Source: Planobacterium oryzisoli (GTDB taxonomy: Bacteria > Bacteroidota > Bacteroidia > Flavobacteriales > Weeksellaceae). Taken from it: a stretch of DNA of 64,000 nucleotides. The translations under genes and the position numbers were made by a program. Below, one piece after another: positions 1 to 9,867 of the stretch (position 1 is the stretch's first letter; the number at the start of each line of letters is the position of its first letter). Under the pieces are notes generated by a model. That model made no database searches. It was given only the letters and a program-made list of their open reading frames with translations, and was not told where the DNA came from. The stretch is taken from contig NZ_JADKYY010000007.1 in NCBI RefSeq assembly GCF_015354315.1, positions 83,452-147,451 on the forward strand, in the 5' to 3' direction.

Positions 1-188
1 TACAGATTTCAAGAGACTTAGCTCAGTTTGCCTCCCTCACCAAAGAGGTGGTGGTTACCAGTGCTGGAGAGCTGTTTGAAATCTGGGACAAGCAGGCCTA
101 CGAGGAAGTTATTTCGGTTTCACAGGCCGACTTTGCTCAATTGGCGCAGGACGTAATGGGAGATCTGCCTTCCGATTTATCTTTATAA
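1..188 (+). CDS. mraZ: MraZ, C-terminal part (5' end outside the window)
   Basis: The first 188 bases hold an open frame (codons from base 3) that ends in TAA at 186-188. It encodes about 61 residues that look like the C-terminal half of MraZ: an RDLAQFA stretch, then KEVVVTSAG and FEIWDKQAYEE, matching the second SpoVT/AbrB-like repeat of the family. MraZ is a DNA-binding regulator that normally opens the dcw cluster, and it sits 15 bases before rsmH here. The N-terminus and the cluster promoter lie outside the window. Confidence 0.85.
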   Translation, partial: QISRDLAQFASLTKEVVVTSAGELFEIWDKQAYEEVISVSQADFAQLAQDVMGDLPSDLSL

Positions 189-203
189 TATCCAAACTCA
201 GTT

Positions 204-1100
204 ATGGAGTATCATGTTCCGGTTTTACTGCATCAAAGTGTAGACGATCTGGTGGTTAACCCAGAGGGTATCTACGTGGACTGTACCTTTGGTGGCGGTG
301 GGCATTCCCGGGAAATTCTTAAAAGACTTTCCGACAAAGGACGTTTGTTTGCCTTTGATCAGGACGTGGATGCCCTGGAAAATACTATTGAAGACGCCCG
401 GTTCACTCTAGTAAATCAAAACTTTCGGCATCTTGAGAATGCTCTGATGATGTATGGGGTATCCCAAGTCGATGGTATCCTTGCCGATTTAGGGGTTTCC
501 TCCCACCAGTTTGACGCTTCTTCAAGAGGGTTTTCCACCCGATCGACAGGACCGTTGGATATGCGGATGAATGCACTGCAGAGCTTGGATGCAAAAACCA
601 TCGTAAACACCTACGAAGAAGAGCATCTTGCTAATTTGTTTTTCCATTACGGAGAGCTTCGGGACGCACGCAAACTGGCGCGCATCATTGTCCATGCCCG
701 TAAGGAGAAGGCCATAGAATCAACACAGGATTTAAAGGATTTGTTTGCCTTTATTCCCGCACACAAGCAAAATAAGTTTTTCGCCCAAGTTTTTCAGGCC
801 CTGCGCATTGAAGTGAATCAAGAGCTCGAAGCACTTAAAGAAATGCTGCAGCAGTCGTACCGAGTTCTTAAGAGCGAGGGGCGCCTGGTAGTGATTTCGT
901 ACCATTCCCTGGAGGACAGGCTGGTAAAGCGTTTTATAAAGAACGGGATGTTTGAGGGGCAGCCCGAAAGAGATATTTACGGAAATTATAAAAAGTCCTT
1001 TGAGTTGCTCCGTAGCAAAGCATTTGTGCCCTCACCGGAGGAAGTGGAAGTAAACTCCAGAGCCAGAAGTGCAAAACTCAGAACCGGAATCAAAGTATAG
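204..1100 (+). CDS. rsmH: 16S rRNA (cytosine-1402-N4)-methyltransferase RsmH
   Basis: RsmH (MraW) uses SAM to methylate N4 of C1402 in 16S rRNA, in the ribosomal P site. The 298-residue length is normal. The SAM-binding glycine-rich loop FGGGGHS lies near residues 29-35, ADLGVSSHQFD near 94-104 and the family motif VISYHSLEDR near 230-240. It is the second gene of the dcw cluster, and ftsL starts 8 bases after its stop. There is no Shine-Dalgarno sequence before the ATG, as is usual in this phylum. Confidence 0.97.
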   Translation: MEYHVPVLLHQSVDDLVVNPEGIYVDCTFGGGGHSREILKRLSDKGRLFAFDQDVDALENTIEDARFTLVNQNFRHLENALMMYGVSQVDGILADLGVSSHQFDASSRGFSTRSTGPLDMRMNALQSLDAKTIVNTYEEEHLANLFFHYGELRDARKLARIIVHARKEKAIESTQDLKDLFAFIPAHKQNKFFAQVFQALRIEVNQELEALKEMLQQSYRVLKSEGRLVVISYHSLEDRLVKRFIKNGMFEGQPERDIYGNYKKSFELLRSKAFVPSPEEVEVNSRARSAKLRTGIKV

Positions 1101-1108
1101 CAGAGGAC

Positions 1109-1474
1109 ATGGTTAGAAAAAATTCGGGCAAATTCAAACAGAAACTAACCTTCATTGATATTGTGAAGGGAAATTTCCTGAACCGTGAGGAGTTAAAGGC
1201 GCACTACAAATATTTTCTTCTCCTGTTCGTATTGATGCTCATCATGATATACAGTAACCATTTGGTGAACCAGAAAATAGAAACAGTGAACGCCTTAAAA
1301 GAAGAGGCCGAAGAATATAAATCGCGCAACGCTTATGCGCAAAGCCGCTTGATAAAAGTTAAGATGGAATCGGAACTAAGCAAAGAAATGATTAAGGATT
1401 CTTTGCTGCCGCTGGAAAGCCATCCCCACAAATTGTTAATAAAGTTAGAAAGTACGAATGCGGAAGCCAAATGA
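1109..1474 (+). CDS. ftsL: FtsL-like cell division protein
   Basis: A small bitopic protein of 121 residues: a basic cytoplasmic N-terminus, one membrane helix at about residues 34-49, then a charged periplasmic segment of heptad-like character (about 55-95). Size, topology and position between rsmH and ftsI are those of FtsL, which in well-studied bacteria joins FtsB and FtsQ to control FtsW-FtsI at the septum. Sequence similarity across phyla is low, so the call rests mainly on topology and context. Its 3' end overlaps ftsI by 17 bases, which suggests translational coupling. Confidence 0.8.
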   Translation: MVRKNSGKFKQKLTFIDIVKGNFLNREELKAHYKYFLLLFVLMLIMIYSNHLVNQKIETVNALKEEAEEYKSRNAYAQSRLIKVKMESELSKEMIKDSLLPLESHPHKLLIKLESTNAEAK

Positions 1475-3449
1475 ATTTGAAACCAAACGAAAGTATGCAC
1501 TGCGCTGGGGATATCTCTTTGCGCTGACTGCTTTTATTGTTTTCGTCGTTTTTCTGGCAAGGATACTGGTACTCCAAAACACCAATGTGGAGGAAATACG
1601 GCAAGATTACATAAGTAAAAACTATAGGGAAGCCACTCTGAAAGCAGCCCGGGGAAACCTATACGCATCGGACGGTTCGATCCTTGCCACCACGGTCATG
1701 CGTTACGATATCTTTATTGATTTTAAGGTGATTAGGGACACGGCCTACGCAAACAACATTGGGCCGCTGACCGATTCCCTCAGTATGATGTTTGGCAAGC
1801 CCAGAACCTACTTTCGGCAGAAATTCGACGCCCAGAGAGCCAAAGGCAATCAGTACTATAATTTGGTTCGGGGACTGGATTTCGATCAGTACGACAGAAT
1901 CCGCAAATTTCCGCTTTTCAAGAAAGGAAAAAACCGAGGCGGTTTTATAGTGGACAGAAATTATAAGCGGGAACTTGCCACTACCGAAATTGGGGCAGGA
2001 ACCATCGGAATGGACAACGGCCAATACCAATCGGGACTCGAAGGTGCATTCAGCAAATATTTACGCGGCACCGACGGAACGCGTCTGGAGCAGCGCATTA
2101 ATTCTTCACAATGGAAACCGATAGACTTCTGGAAAGTAAAGGAACCCATTGACGGTCAGGATGTCTATACCACCATCGACTTACGAATTCAGGATATTGC
2201 AAGCTCTGCCCTGGAAAAGCAGCTGATAGAATTTGATGCGCACCATGGCAGTGTACTGGTCATGGAAGTGGAAACCGGGAAAGTACGCGCTATGGTAAAT
2301 TTAAGGCGCACAGAACCGGGCGTCTACGTGGATGCATACAATTATGCGCTCAAAGACGCCACCGAACCAGGATCCACGTTCAAAACGGTATCACTCCTTG
2401 CCGCAATGGACGATGGCTTCATTAACGACAGTACCACAGTGGATATAGGCAACGGTAGGTGGGTCTATGCAGGTCAACCCATTTCTGACGGGCACGGAAG
2501 CGGGGTTTACGATATCAGTGATGTGCTGGCAAAATCCAGTAATGTGGGATCCGCCAAGCTTATAACCAAATACTATGGAGAGAAACCGGAAGTATTTCTG
2601 GATCATCTGAGAAGATGGAAGATGTTTGACAAAATGGACATCGAATTACCGGGAATCACCAAACCGTATATTCAGACACCTAAGAGTGAACGCTGGAGCA
2701 AAGGAGCCCTTGCTTCCCTATCGTTTGGATATGCTTCACGCTTTAATTTATTACAGCTAACTACCTTTTACAATGGTATTGCCAATAAGGGAAAGATGGT
2801 CAAACCTTTGTTTATCGAGAAGATTGTCAAGGACGGAACCCAAATATTTACAGCAAAACCGGAAGTGATGGTTGCCCGGATGGCCTCCGACGATGCCATT
2901 AGAATGATGACAGCGGCGCTGACCAAGGCAGTGGAAAAGGGCACTGCCCGGAGTATCTTCACGCCCAACCTTAAAATGGCCGGAAAAACAGGAACGGCGC
3001 GGTTTGAATACTGGAAGCCGGGACCGACCAAGTATCAGGCGTCGTTTGCAGGATTTTACCCTGCGGACAACCCCAAATACACATGCATTGTGATGGTCAA
3101 TCAGCCGGACAATTCTAAGAGCTACTACGGATCCGTCGTGGCCGCTCCGGTATTTAAAGAAATCGCCGGCAAAACGTTTCTAAAGACCCCACAGAACATT
3201 GAAAAGGAAATGCTTGTAGACAAAAAAGTGGACTTGAGCAAAATGGCTTTAAAAGACAGGAAACTCTCCATTGCCGGAAACGTGATGCCTATTGTTACAG
3301 GCATGGTAGGCAAGAATATAATTCCACAATTAGAAAATGCCGGATACCGGGTAGAGTTCAAGGGAGTAGGTCGCGTAATGGAACAGTTTCCACTGGCAGG
3401 TACCGTTATAAATAGAAATCAGCGGATTTACTTACGCCTACAAAATTAA
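1458..3449 (+). CDS. ftsI: Septal peptidoglycan transpeptidase FtsI (PBP3-like) with C-terminal PASTA
   Basis: A class B penicillin-binding protein that cross-links septal peptidoglycan in the periplasm together with the FtsW glycosyltransferase. A single N-terminal anchor spans about residues 17-38, followed by the dimerisation (pedestal) domain and the transpeptidase. The three active-site motifs are visible: STFK with nucleophile Ser306, SSN at 360-362 and KTG at 510-512. About 60 C-terminal residues (from about 603) look like a PASTA domain, normal for Bacteroidota FtsI and absent from E. coli FtsI. The stop is followed directly by the murE start. Confidence 0.95.
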   Translation: MRKPNEFETKRKYALRWGYLFALTAFIVFVVFLARILVLQNTNVEEIRQDYISKNYREATLKAARGNLYASDGSILATTVMRYDIFIDFKVIRDTAYANNIGPLTDSLSMMFGKPRTYFRQKFDAQRAKGNQYYNLVRGLDFDQYDRIRKFPLFKKGKNRGGFIVDRNYKRELATTEIGAGTIGMDNGQYQSGLEGAFSKYLRGTDGTRLEQRINSSQWKPIDFWKVKEPIDGQDVYTTIDLRIQDIASSALEKQLIEFDAHHGSVLVMEVETGKVRAMVNLRRTEPGVYVDAYNYALKDATEPGSTFKTVSLLAAMDDGFINDSTTVDIGNGRWVYAGQPISDGHGSGVYDISDVLAKSSNVGSAKLITKYYGEKPEVFLDHLRRWKMFDKMDIELPGITKPYIQTPKSERWSKGALASLSFGYASRFNLLQLTTFYNGIANKGKMVKPLFIEKIVKDGTQIFTAKPEVMVARMASDDAIRMMTAALTKAVEKGTARSIFTPNLKMAGKTGTARFEYWKPGPTKYQASFAGFYPADNPKYTCIVMVNQPDNSKSYYGSVVAAPVFKEIAGKTFLKTPQNIEKEMLVDKKVDLSKMALKDRKLSIAGNVMPIVTGMVGKNIIPQLENAGYRVEFKGVGRVMEQFPLAGTVINRNQRIYLRLQN

Positions 3450-4922
3450 ATGTGCAAAGTGATGGAACTAAATAAATTACTTAGAAATACACCTTTAAAG
3501 GAGACAGTCGGCAGCACTTCACAAGAGATTTCGGCGTTGGAATTTGACAGCCGCAAAGTTAGTTTTGGTTCTTTGTATGTAGCACTAAGCGGTACCCTCA
3601 GCGACGGGCACAACTATATTGATGCTGCAATAAGCAAAGGAGCTACCGCAGTAGTTTGCGAGCAATTACCTCAAAGCCTGCTGGAGCAAGTATGCTATCT
3701 GGTGGTAGAAGACGCTCACAAGACCTTAGGCCTGCTAGCCTCCGCATTTTATGGGCACCCAAGCACAAAGCTCACCTTGGTAGGTGTGACAGGAACCAAT
3801 GGCAAGACATCCGTAGCTACACTTCTGCACGATACCTTTACAAAACTGGGTAAGAAATGCATCCTGCTCTCTACAGTAGAAAATCGCATCGGCAGCGAAA
3901 AAGAACCTGCCACGCACACCACTCCGGATGTAGTAACGATAAATAAAATTCTGGCCAAAGGACTGTCGGAAGGTTGTGAATATGCGTTTATGGAAGTAAG
4001 CTCGCACGGCATCGTACAGCAGCGTATTAGCGGACTTACCTTTAAGCTAGGCGCTTTTACCAACATTTCGCACGACCATCTGGATTACCACGAAACATTT
4101 GCTAAGTATCTAAAAGCAAAAAAAGCCTTTTTTGATTCTTTGGGCCCACAGAGCATAGCTGTAACGAACCTGGACGACCGCAATGGAAACGTGATGCTTC
4201 AAAATACGGCAGCAAAAAAAGTGGGGTATGCAACCAAGAGTGTGGCTTCGTACCAGGGACGCCTTATTGAGACTGGATTTGAAGGCATGCACCTGAGGTT
4301 TAATGGAACGGATTTCTGGACGGGACTATCCGGTGATTTTAATGTATCGAATCTTCTTCTGGTATTTGCCGTAGCAAGTGAACTGGGGTTTGAAAAACAA
4401 GAAATTCTTTCCGTGCTTTCCACTTTAGAAAGAGTAAAGGGCCGGTTTGAAACCTTTAAATCCGATTCAGGAATCTACTTCATAATTGACTATGCGCATA
4501 CCCCCGATGCCCTAGCCAATGTTTTGGATACTATAAATGCCATCCGCACCAAAAACGAACGCCTTATTTGTGTATTTGGCTGTGGAGGCGACCGGGATAA
4601 GGCCAAGCGGCCGGAAATGGGAAGAATTGCCACGCAGAAAGCAACGTTATCGATCCTTACTTCGGACAACCCAAGGACAGAAGATCCCAGCGCAATTATT
4701 AAAGATATCGCCAGTGGAGTGCTCCCTAGCGATTTCAACAAATACACGGAAATATCGGACCGTGAACAGGCTATTAAAATGGCAATAAAATTCGCTGAAC
4801 CAAAAGACATAGTACTGGTGGCAGGAAAAGGACACGAAACGTATCAGGAAATTGGCTCTGAGCGTCTGGAGTTTGACGACCGTAAGAAGATCATGGAATT
4901 ATTGTACATAATGGGTAAATAA
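3450..4922 (+). CDS. murE: UDP-MurNAc-tripeptide synthetase MurE
   Basis: A cytoplasmic ligase that adds the third stem amino acid to UDP-MurNAc-L-Ala-D-Glu using ATP. The Mur ligase P-loop TGTNGKTS lies near residues 114-121. DNPR at 406-409 is the motif that binds meso-diaminopimelate, so the wall is probably the usual mDAP type (inference). The 490-residue length is normal. The ATG directly abuts the ftsI stop; an alternative ATG at 3462 gives MELNKLL, which looks more like the family N-terminus. mraY follows after 9 bases. Confidence 0.95.
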   Translation: MCKVMELNKLLRNTPLKETVGSTSQEISALEFDSRKVSFGSLYVALSGTLSDGHNYIDAAISKGATAVVCEQLPQSLLEQVCYLVVEDAHKTLGLLASAFYGHPSTKLTLVGVTGTNGKTSVATLLHDTFTKLGKKCILLSTVENRIGSEKEPATHTTPDVVTINKILAKGLSEGCEYAFMEVSSHGIVQQRISGLTFKLGAFTNISHDHLDYHETFAKYLKAKKAFFDSLGPQSIAVTNLDDRNGNVMLQNTAAKKVGYATKSVASYQGRLIETGFEGMHLRFNGTDFWTGLSGDFNVSNLLLVFAVASELGFEKQEILSVLSTLERVKGRFETFKSDSGIYFIIDYAHTPDALANVLDTINAIRTKNERLICVFGCGGDRDKAKRPEMGRIATQKATLSILTSDNPRTEDPSAIIKDIASGVLPSDFNKYTEISDREQAIKMAIKFAEPKDIVLVAGKGHETYQEIGSERLEFDDRKKIMELLYIMGK

Positions 4923-4931
4923 TTAGACAGA

Positions 4932-6173
4932 ATGCTTTATTATCTATACGAATATCTAGTTTCACAAGACATCCATATTCCTGGGCTTAATCTTCTCAGG
5001 TATATTTCGTTCCGTGCAGCCATCTCCGTATTAATGTCGCTGGCAATAGCGCTCCTATACGGAAAAAAAATAATCAACTACCTACGGCGAAAGCAAATGG
5101 GTGAGCTTGTGCGGGACCTTGGGCTTGAAGGACAAAAACAAAAAGAGGGTACTCCTACGATGGGAGGGCTCATTATCATACTGGCCACTCTAATTCCTGT
5201 ACTTCTTTTTACCCAAGTCCTCAATGTATATATCCTTCTTCTGATTATTTCCGTGGTGTGGATGGGCGCAATAGGATTCCTTGACGACTATCTCAAGAAG
5301 ATGAAAAAGAATAAGGACGGTCTTAGTGGAAAATTTAAAGTCATAGGGCAAGTGGGACTTGGTCTGATTGTAGGGATTACCATGTTTTTTCACTCCGATG
5401 TGGTTGTTAAAAGAAAATACGCCGATGCGCAGGTATTGAACCGAAACAATGTGGAAAAGAACTTTATGGAGACGGAAAAGTCTACAGTCTCTACTGTACC
5501 TTTTGTTAAGAACAACGAATTTGACTACAGCGGGGTGCTGTTCTGGATGGAGGAAAGCGACGCGGAAAAGTGGGCTTGGATCGTATTTATTCCTATAGTT
5601 ATTTTCATAGTAACGGCCGTTTCCAACGGAGCGAATATTACCGATGGCATCGACGGGCTGGCGGCGGGGACCAGCGCAGTAATCTTACTGACCCTGGCGT
5701 TTTTTGCCTATGTTTCGGGTAATATGATCTTTTCCGACTATCTGAATATAATGTTCTTACCCAATATGGGGGAGACTACCATTTTTGCCGTAGCAATGGT
5801 GGGAGCGGTAATAGGATTTTTTTGGTACAATACCTATCCGGCTCAGGTGTTTATGGGCGATACCGGCAGTCTGATGCTGGGAGGCGTAATTGCGGTGCTG
5901 GCAATTATTCTTCGCAAAGAACTTTTGATTCCGGTTCTCTGCGGGATCTTTGTGATAGAAAACCTCTCGGTTATGCTTCAGGTGGCGGTATTTAAATACC
6001 GTAAGAAACGCTTTGGACTAGAATATGCGCAGATGAACCGTCTGTTCAAGATGTCCCCGCTGCACCATCATTACCAAAAAAGTGGATACCACGAAAGTAA
6101 GATTGTCAACCGTATGATCATCATTGGGGTTATGCTGGCAATTGTTTGTTTAATTACGCTGAAAACAAGATAG
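4932..6173 (+). CDS. mraY: Phospho-N-acetylmuramoyl-pentapeptide transferase MraY
   Basis: An integral membrane enzyme that transfers phospho-MurNAc-pentapeptide to undecaprenyl phosphate, giving lipid I. Many hydrophobic segments are visible together with the conserved aspartate loops [21 protein letters not shown] and [12 protein letters not shown] and the C-terminal [11 protein letters not shown]. At 413 residues it is longer than the roughly 360 of E. coli, because of a polar insertion near residues 160-200, which I know from Bacteroidota orthologues. murD begins 1 base after its stop. Confidence 0.96.
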   Translation: MLYYLYEYLVSQDIHIPGLNLLRYISFRAAISVLMSLAIALLYGKKIINYLRRKQMGELVRDLGLEGQKQKEGTPTMGGLIIILATLIPVLLFTQVLNVYILLLIISVVWMGAIGFLDDYLKKMKKNKDGLSGKFKVIGQVGLGLIVGITMFFHSDVVVKRKYADAQVLNRNNVEKNFMETEKSTVSTVPFVKNNEFDYSGVLFWMEESDAEKWAWIVFIPIVIFIVTAVSNGANITDGIDGLAAGTSAVILLTLAFFAYVSGNMIFSDYLNIMFLPNMGETTIFAVAMVGAVIGFFWYNTYPAQVFMGDTGSLMLGGVIAVLAIILRKELLIPVLCGIFVIENLSVMLQVAVFKYRKKRFGLEYAQMNRLFKMSPLHHHYQKSGYHESKIVNRMIIIGVMLAIVCLITLKTR

Positions 6174-6174
6174 A

Positions 6175-7503
6175 ATGAGAGTTGTTGTACTGGGAGGAGG
6201 AGAAAGTGGTTTTGGTGCAGCCTACCTGGCTAAGACCAAAGGCATGGAAGTGTTCTTATCGGATAACGGTCCCATAAGGGAAAAGTACCGCGAGCTTCTT
6301 GAGAAGCACGAAATACCTTTTGAAGAGCAGGGGCATAGCGAAGAATTGGTTCTCAATGCAGACTGGGTGGTAAAGAGTCCTGGAATTCCAAAAAAGGCAG
6401 ATATAGTCTATAAAATACAGCAAAAAGGAATCAGGCTCTCCTCAGAAATTGAATTTGCGGCCGAGTTTACGCAAGCCAAAATAATTGCCATTACAGGAAG
6501 CAACGGTAAAACTACTACCACCTCTTTAATCTACCACCTCTTAAAGCAGGACGGACTCCACGTGGGTTTGGGTGGTAATATAGGAATGAGCTTTGCGCGG
6601 CAGGTTGCCGATTATGATTACCAGTACTACGTACTGGAAGTAAGTTCCTTTCAGTTGGACGATATACAGAACTTCCGGCCTTTTATCTCTCTGCTGCTGA
6701 ATTTATCTAAAGACCATTTAGACCAGTACAATTACAACTACGAGGAGTATGCTTTAGCTAAGTTCCGTATTACGGAAAACCAGGAAAACGACAATTTTTT
6801 CATCTACAACCGGGACGATGAGATGAGTATTAATCTTCTGGAAAAAATTGAGGTCGATGCCAAGACGCTTCCCTTTTCATTAAAAACAAAAGTAGCGGAA
6901 GGGGCCTATATGAGCGGAGAGGATATCTACATTAATTACAACGGAAAATTCTCTATGCCGGTGGAGGAACTTTCCATTGTAGGTAACCACAATATCGCCA
7001 ATTCCTTAGCCGCCTCGCTTGCAGGTAAAATCCTCAATATAAGTAACGAAAGCATCCGCACTTCCTTAATGACGTTTCAAGGCGTGGAACACCGCCTCGA
7101 GGAAGTGGCTACACTGAATGGAGTGAAGTATATAAACGACAGTAAAGCTACTAATGTCAATGCTGCCTACTATGCATTAGAAAGTATGCGAAGCCCTACC
7201 GTATGGATCGTGGGAGGGGTAGATAAAGGAAACGACTACAGTGAAATCGAAGCATTGGTACGCAAAAAAGTAAAGGCTATAGTATGTTTGGGTCTGGACA
7301 ACTCCAAAATAATAGACTTTTTTGCTAGTCAGAAAGAATTCATTTACGATACTTCCTCCATGGAAGAAGCCGTTGCGATTGCCAAAGGTATTGCATCTGA
7401 GGGGGATACGGTCCTGCTTTCTCCTTGCTGCGCTAGTTTTGATCTGTTTGAGAACTACCAGGACCGTGGAAATAGATTTAAAGAGTTTGTTTTAAATAAT
7501 TAA
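6175..7503 (+). CDS. murD: UDP-N-acetylmuramoylalanine--D-glutamate ligase MurD
   Basis: A cytoplasmic Mur ligase that adds D-glutamate to UDP-MurNAc-L-alanine. The N-terminal Rossmann glycine loop VLGGGESGFGAA is at about residues 5-16, the ATP P-loop TGSNGKTTTT at about 107-116, and the C-terminal WIVGGVDKGNDY and LSPCCASFDLFENYQDRG motifs are typical of MurD. The 442-residue length is normal. It sits between mraY and ftsW with 1- and 9-base gaps. Confidence 0.96.
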   Translation: MRVVVLGGGESGFGAAYLAKTKGMEVFLSDNGPIREKYRELLEKHEIPFEEQGHSEELVLNADWVVKSPGIPKKADIVYKIQQKGIRLSSEIEFAAEFTQAKIIAITGSNGKTTTTSLIYHLLKQDGLHVGLGGNIGMSFARQVADYDYQYYVLEVSSFQLDDIQNFRPFISLLLNLSKDHLDQYNYNYEEYALAKFRITENQENDNFFIYNRDDEMSINLLEKIEVDAKTLPFSLKTKVAEGAYMSGEDIYINYNGKFSMPVEELSIVGNHNIANSLAASLAGKILNISNESIRTSLMTFQGVEHRLEEVATLNGVKYINDSKATNVNAAYYALESMRSPTVWIVGGVDKGNDYSEIEALVRKKVKAIVCLGLDNSKIIDFFASQKEFIYDTSSMEEAVAIAKGIASEGDTVLLSPCCASFDLFENYQDRGNRFKEFVLNN

Positions 7504-7512
7504 TCCGAAAAA

Positions 7513-8751
7513 ATGGCAGGATTTAATCTTGAGAATCGTCTGGAGACACTAAAGGGAGATAAAGTATTATGGATTGTTATAATACTTATCTCGGCATTCT
7601 CTGTGTTTCCGGTATATTCTGCAAGCTCTAATTTAGAATATATTGTAAATACCGGTACCACAACCGGTCACGTAGTGAAGCATATGTTTTTCGTGGTGCT
7701 CGGGCTGGTCCTGATGCGCAGCATTGGATTTGTGCGGTACGAACATATTGGAAAATTAAGCACACTGCTGCTTATCTTATCTATGGTGCTGCTTATTTTA
7801 ACAATGATGACAGGGCAAACCATCGACGGAGCGAGCGCCTCCCGATGGCTGAAAATACCAGGAACGTCCCTGTCATTCCAGCCTTCCTCTTTTGCCTACT
7901 TAATGCTGATCATCCACTTATGCCGGTATCTCACTAAGAAGATTAACCGCGATCGGTTACTGCTGGAAAATGTCGCATATATTTTCCTACCCATTGCCGC
8001 TGTTTTTGTACTGGTGGCGCGCGACAACGGATCCACGGCGCTTATGATTCTATTGGTCTCGCTCGCCGTACTGGTGATAGGTCAGCTAAATTGGAAGTAT
8101 ATAGCGGGATTTGTCAGCTCTGCGCTGATCATGGTAGTGTTGTTTGTAACTATTGCCCTTACCACGGACTGGATGGGAGGCAGCAGGGTGCATACCTGGA
8201 AAAGCAGAATCGAGGTCTTTTTTAACGCTAAGGACGAAGCCTCGGGTCTATCAAGTGAAGAGCTCAAGACCAAAAACTATCAGGTGATGCAGGCCAAAGC
8301 AGCCATCGTACACGGTGGGATTACAGGCATGGGCCCAGGTAAGAGCGCCCTTAAACAGATGCTTCCCCAAAGCGCCTCGGACTTTATATTTGCTATTATA
8401 ATCGAAGAATACGGCTTCGTAGGAGCCTTTGCACTCATTACCCTGTATCTGATTATGATCATAAGGATTGTAATAATAGCCAGTAAAATGCCCGCTTTCT
8501 TTGGGTCCTTGCTGGTGATAGCCATCGGTTTGATGATTTTTGTGCAGATTGCGGTCAATATTGCCGTAGCGGTTAATCTCATTCCTGTAACGGGGCAACC
8601 GCTTCCCCTCATCAGTTACGGTGGTACTTCCATGCTTGTTACCTACTTGCAGTTGGGAATTATTCTCAATGTAAGTTCCCGTATACAGCTCTATGATGAG
8701 GAGGGTATTGGAAAAAAACAGAGTATTGAACAGATAAATGATATAGCCTAA
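7513..8751 (+). CDS. ftsW: Septal peptidoglycan glycosyltransferase FtsW (SEDS family)
   Basis: A polytopic SEDS protein with about ten hydrophobic segments over 412 residues. It polymerises lipid II at the septum with FtsI. Family signatures include the GASASRWLKIPG loop (about residues 112-123), ARDNGSTALM (about 171-180) and the C-terminal PVTGQPLPLISYGGTSML, the SEDS signature. The cluster also holds ftsI, so I assign FtsW rather than RodA. The stop TAA at 8749-8751 is directly followed by a GTG that can start murG. Confidence 0.93.
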   Translation: MAGFNLENRLETLKGDKVLWIVIILISAFSVFPVYSASSNLEYIVNTGTTTGHVVKHMFFVVLGLVLMRSIGFVRYEHIGKLSTLLLILSMVLLILTMMTGQTIDGASASRWLKIPGTSLSFQPSSFAYLMLIIHLCRYLTKKINRDRLLLENVAYIFLPIAAVFVLVARDNGSTALMILLVSLAVLVIGQLNWKYIAGFVSSALIMVVLFVTIALTTDWMGGSRVHTWKSRIEVFFNAKDEASGLSSEELKTKNYQVMQAKAAIVHGGITGMGPGKSALKQMLPQSASDFIFAIIIEEYGFVGAFALITLYLIMIIRIVIIASKMPAFFGSLLVIAIGLMIFVQIAVNIAVAVNLIPVTGQPLPLISYGGTSMLVTYLQLGIILNVSSRIQLYDEEGIGKKQSIEQINDIA

Positions 8752-9867
8752 GTGAAAAGAATGAAAGTACTTTTAAGTGGTGGTGGAACCGGGGGGCATA
8801 TCTTTCCGGCAGTAGCTATAGCCGATGAGCTAAAAGGCCGTTTCGCTGATGCGGAGTTTCTTTTCATTGGGGCAAACGGAAAAATGGAAATGGAGAAAGT
8901 TCCTCAGGCCGGTTATTCTATTAAAGGTTTGGATATTCAGGGATTAGACCGGTCCGCACTTTGGAAAAACATTCGTCTTCCTTTCAAAATTTTAAAAAGC
9001 ATTAATGCCGCGCACAAAATAATAAAAGAATTTAATCCAGATTTTGTTGTGGGTACCGGCGGGTATGCCAGTGGGCCTGCACTTTATGCCGCATCCCGGG
9101 CACGGGTGCCGTACTTCATTCAGGAGCAGAATGCGTTTGCGGGCTTAACCAACCGCCTACTATCCAAAGGAAGCCGACGTATTTATACCGCCTACCAGGA
9201 CGTAAAGGGTTTTCCTGCGGAAAAGACGGTGTACTTGGGAAATCCCGTTCGATCCACTGTAGGACGCGGACTGGACGAACGAGATGAAGCGGTGCGGTCC
9301 TTTGGTTTGGATCCCGGTAAGCTCGTGGTATTGTCGGTAGGGGGTTCTCTGGGATCCCAGACACTAAATAACGCGTGGTTAAAGAATCTGGAGAACCTAA
9401 AGCGCTATGAGGCGCAACTCATTTGGCAGACCGGGAAAGCTTCCTACGGCCAAATACAATCTAAGAGAGAACAGTTTCCAAGTGAAGGAATTTTCCTGAC
9501 GGATTTCCTTACCGATATGAATCAGGCCTACAGTGCCGCAGATATAATAGTATCGCGTGCCGGGGCCATTGCCATTTCAGAATTAGCACTGGTAGGAAAG
9601 GCGAGCATTTTGGTGCCGTACCCGCTGGCGGCGGAGAACCATCAGGAGGCCAATGCATTAAGCTTAGTCAGCAAGAATGCGGCAGTGATGGTCCGGGATA
9701 ATGAAATGGACGAAAAGTTCTGGCTGCAACTGAGCGCTCTGATTCAAAGCCCCGAGCAGCGCACTGAGCTTTCGTCAAAACTCAAAATGCTGGCGCGTCC
9801 CACTGCAGTAAAGGATATTGTTGACGATATATTAGATAATTTGAACATCGGAAATGGAGACACTTAA
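8752..9867 (+). CDS. murG: UDP-GlcNAc:lipid I GlcNAc transferase MurG
   Basis: A peripheral GT28 enzyme on the inner face of the membrane that converts lipid I to lipid II. The GGGTGGHIFPA loop opens the protein, followed by GTGGYASGPAL, QEQNAFAGLTNRLL and, in the donor-binding half, SRAGAIAISEL and PYPLAAENHQEANA. The coordinates use a GTG directly after the ftsW stop (371 residues); the ATG at 8761, giving MKVLLSGGG, is equally plausible and would leave a 9-base gap. The 3' end overlaps murC by 14 bases. Confidence 0.95.
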   Translation: MKRMKVLLSGGGTGGHIFPAVAIADELKGRFADAEFLFIGANGKMEMEKVPQAGYSIKGLDIQGLDRSALWKNIRLPFKILKSINAAHKIIKEFNPDFVVGTGGYASGPALYAASRARVPYFIQEQNAFAGLTNRLLSKGSRRIYTAYQDVKGFPAEKTVYLGNPVRSTVGRGLDERDEAVRSFGLDPGKLVVLSVGGSLGSQTLNNAWLKNLENLKRYEAQLIWQTGKASYGQIQSKREQFPSEGIFLTDFLTDMNQAYSAADIIVSRAGAIAISELALVGKASILVPYPLAAENHQEANALSLVSKNAAVMVRDNEMDEKFWLQLSALIQSPEQRTELSSKLKMLARPTAVKDIVDDILDNLNIGNGDT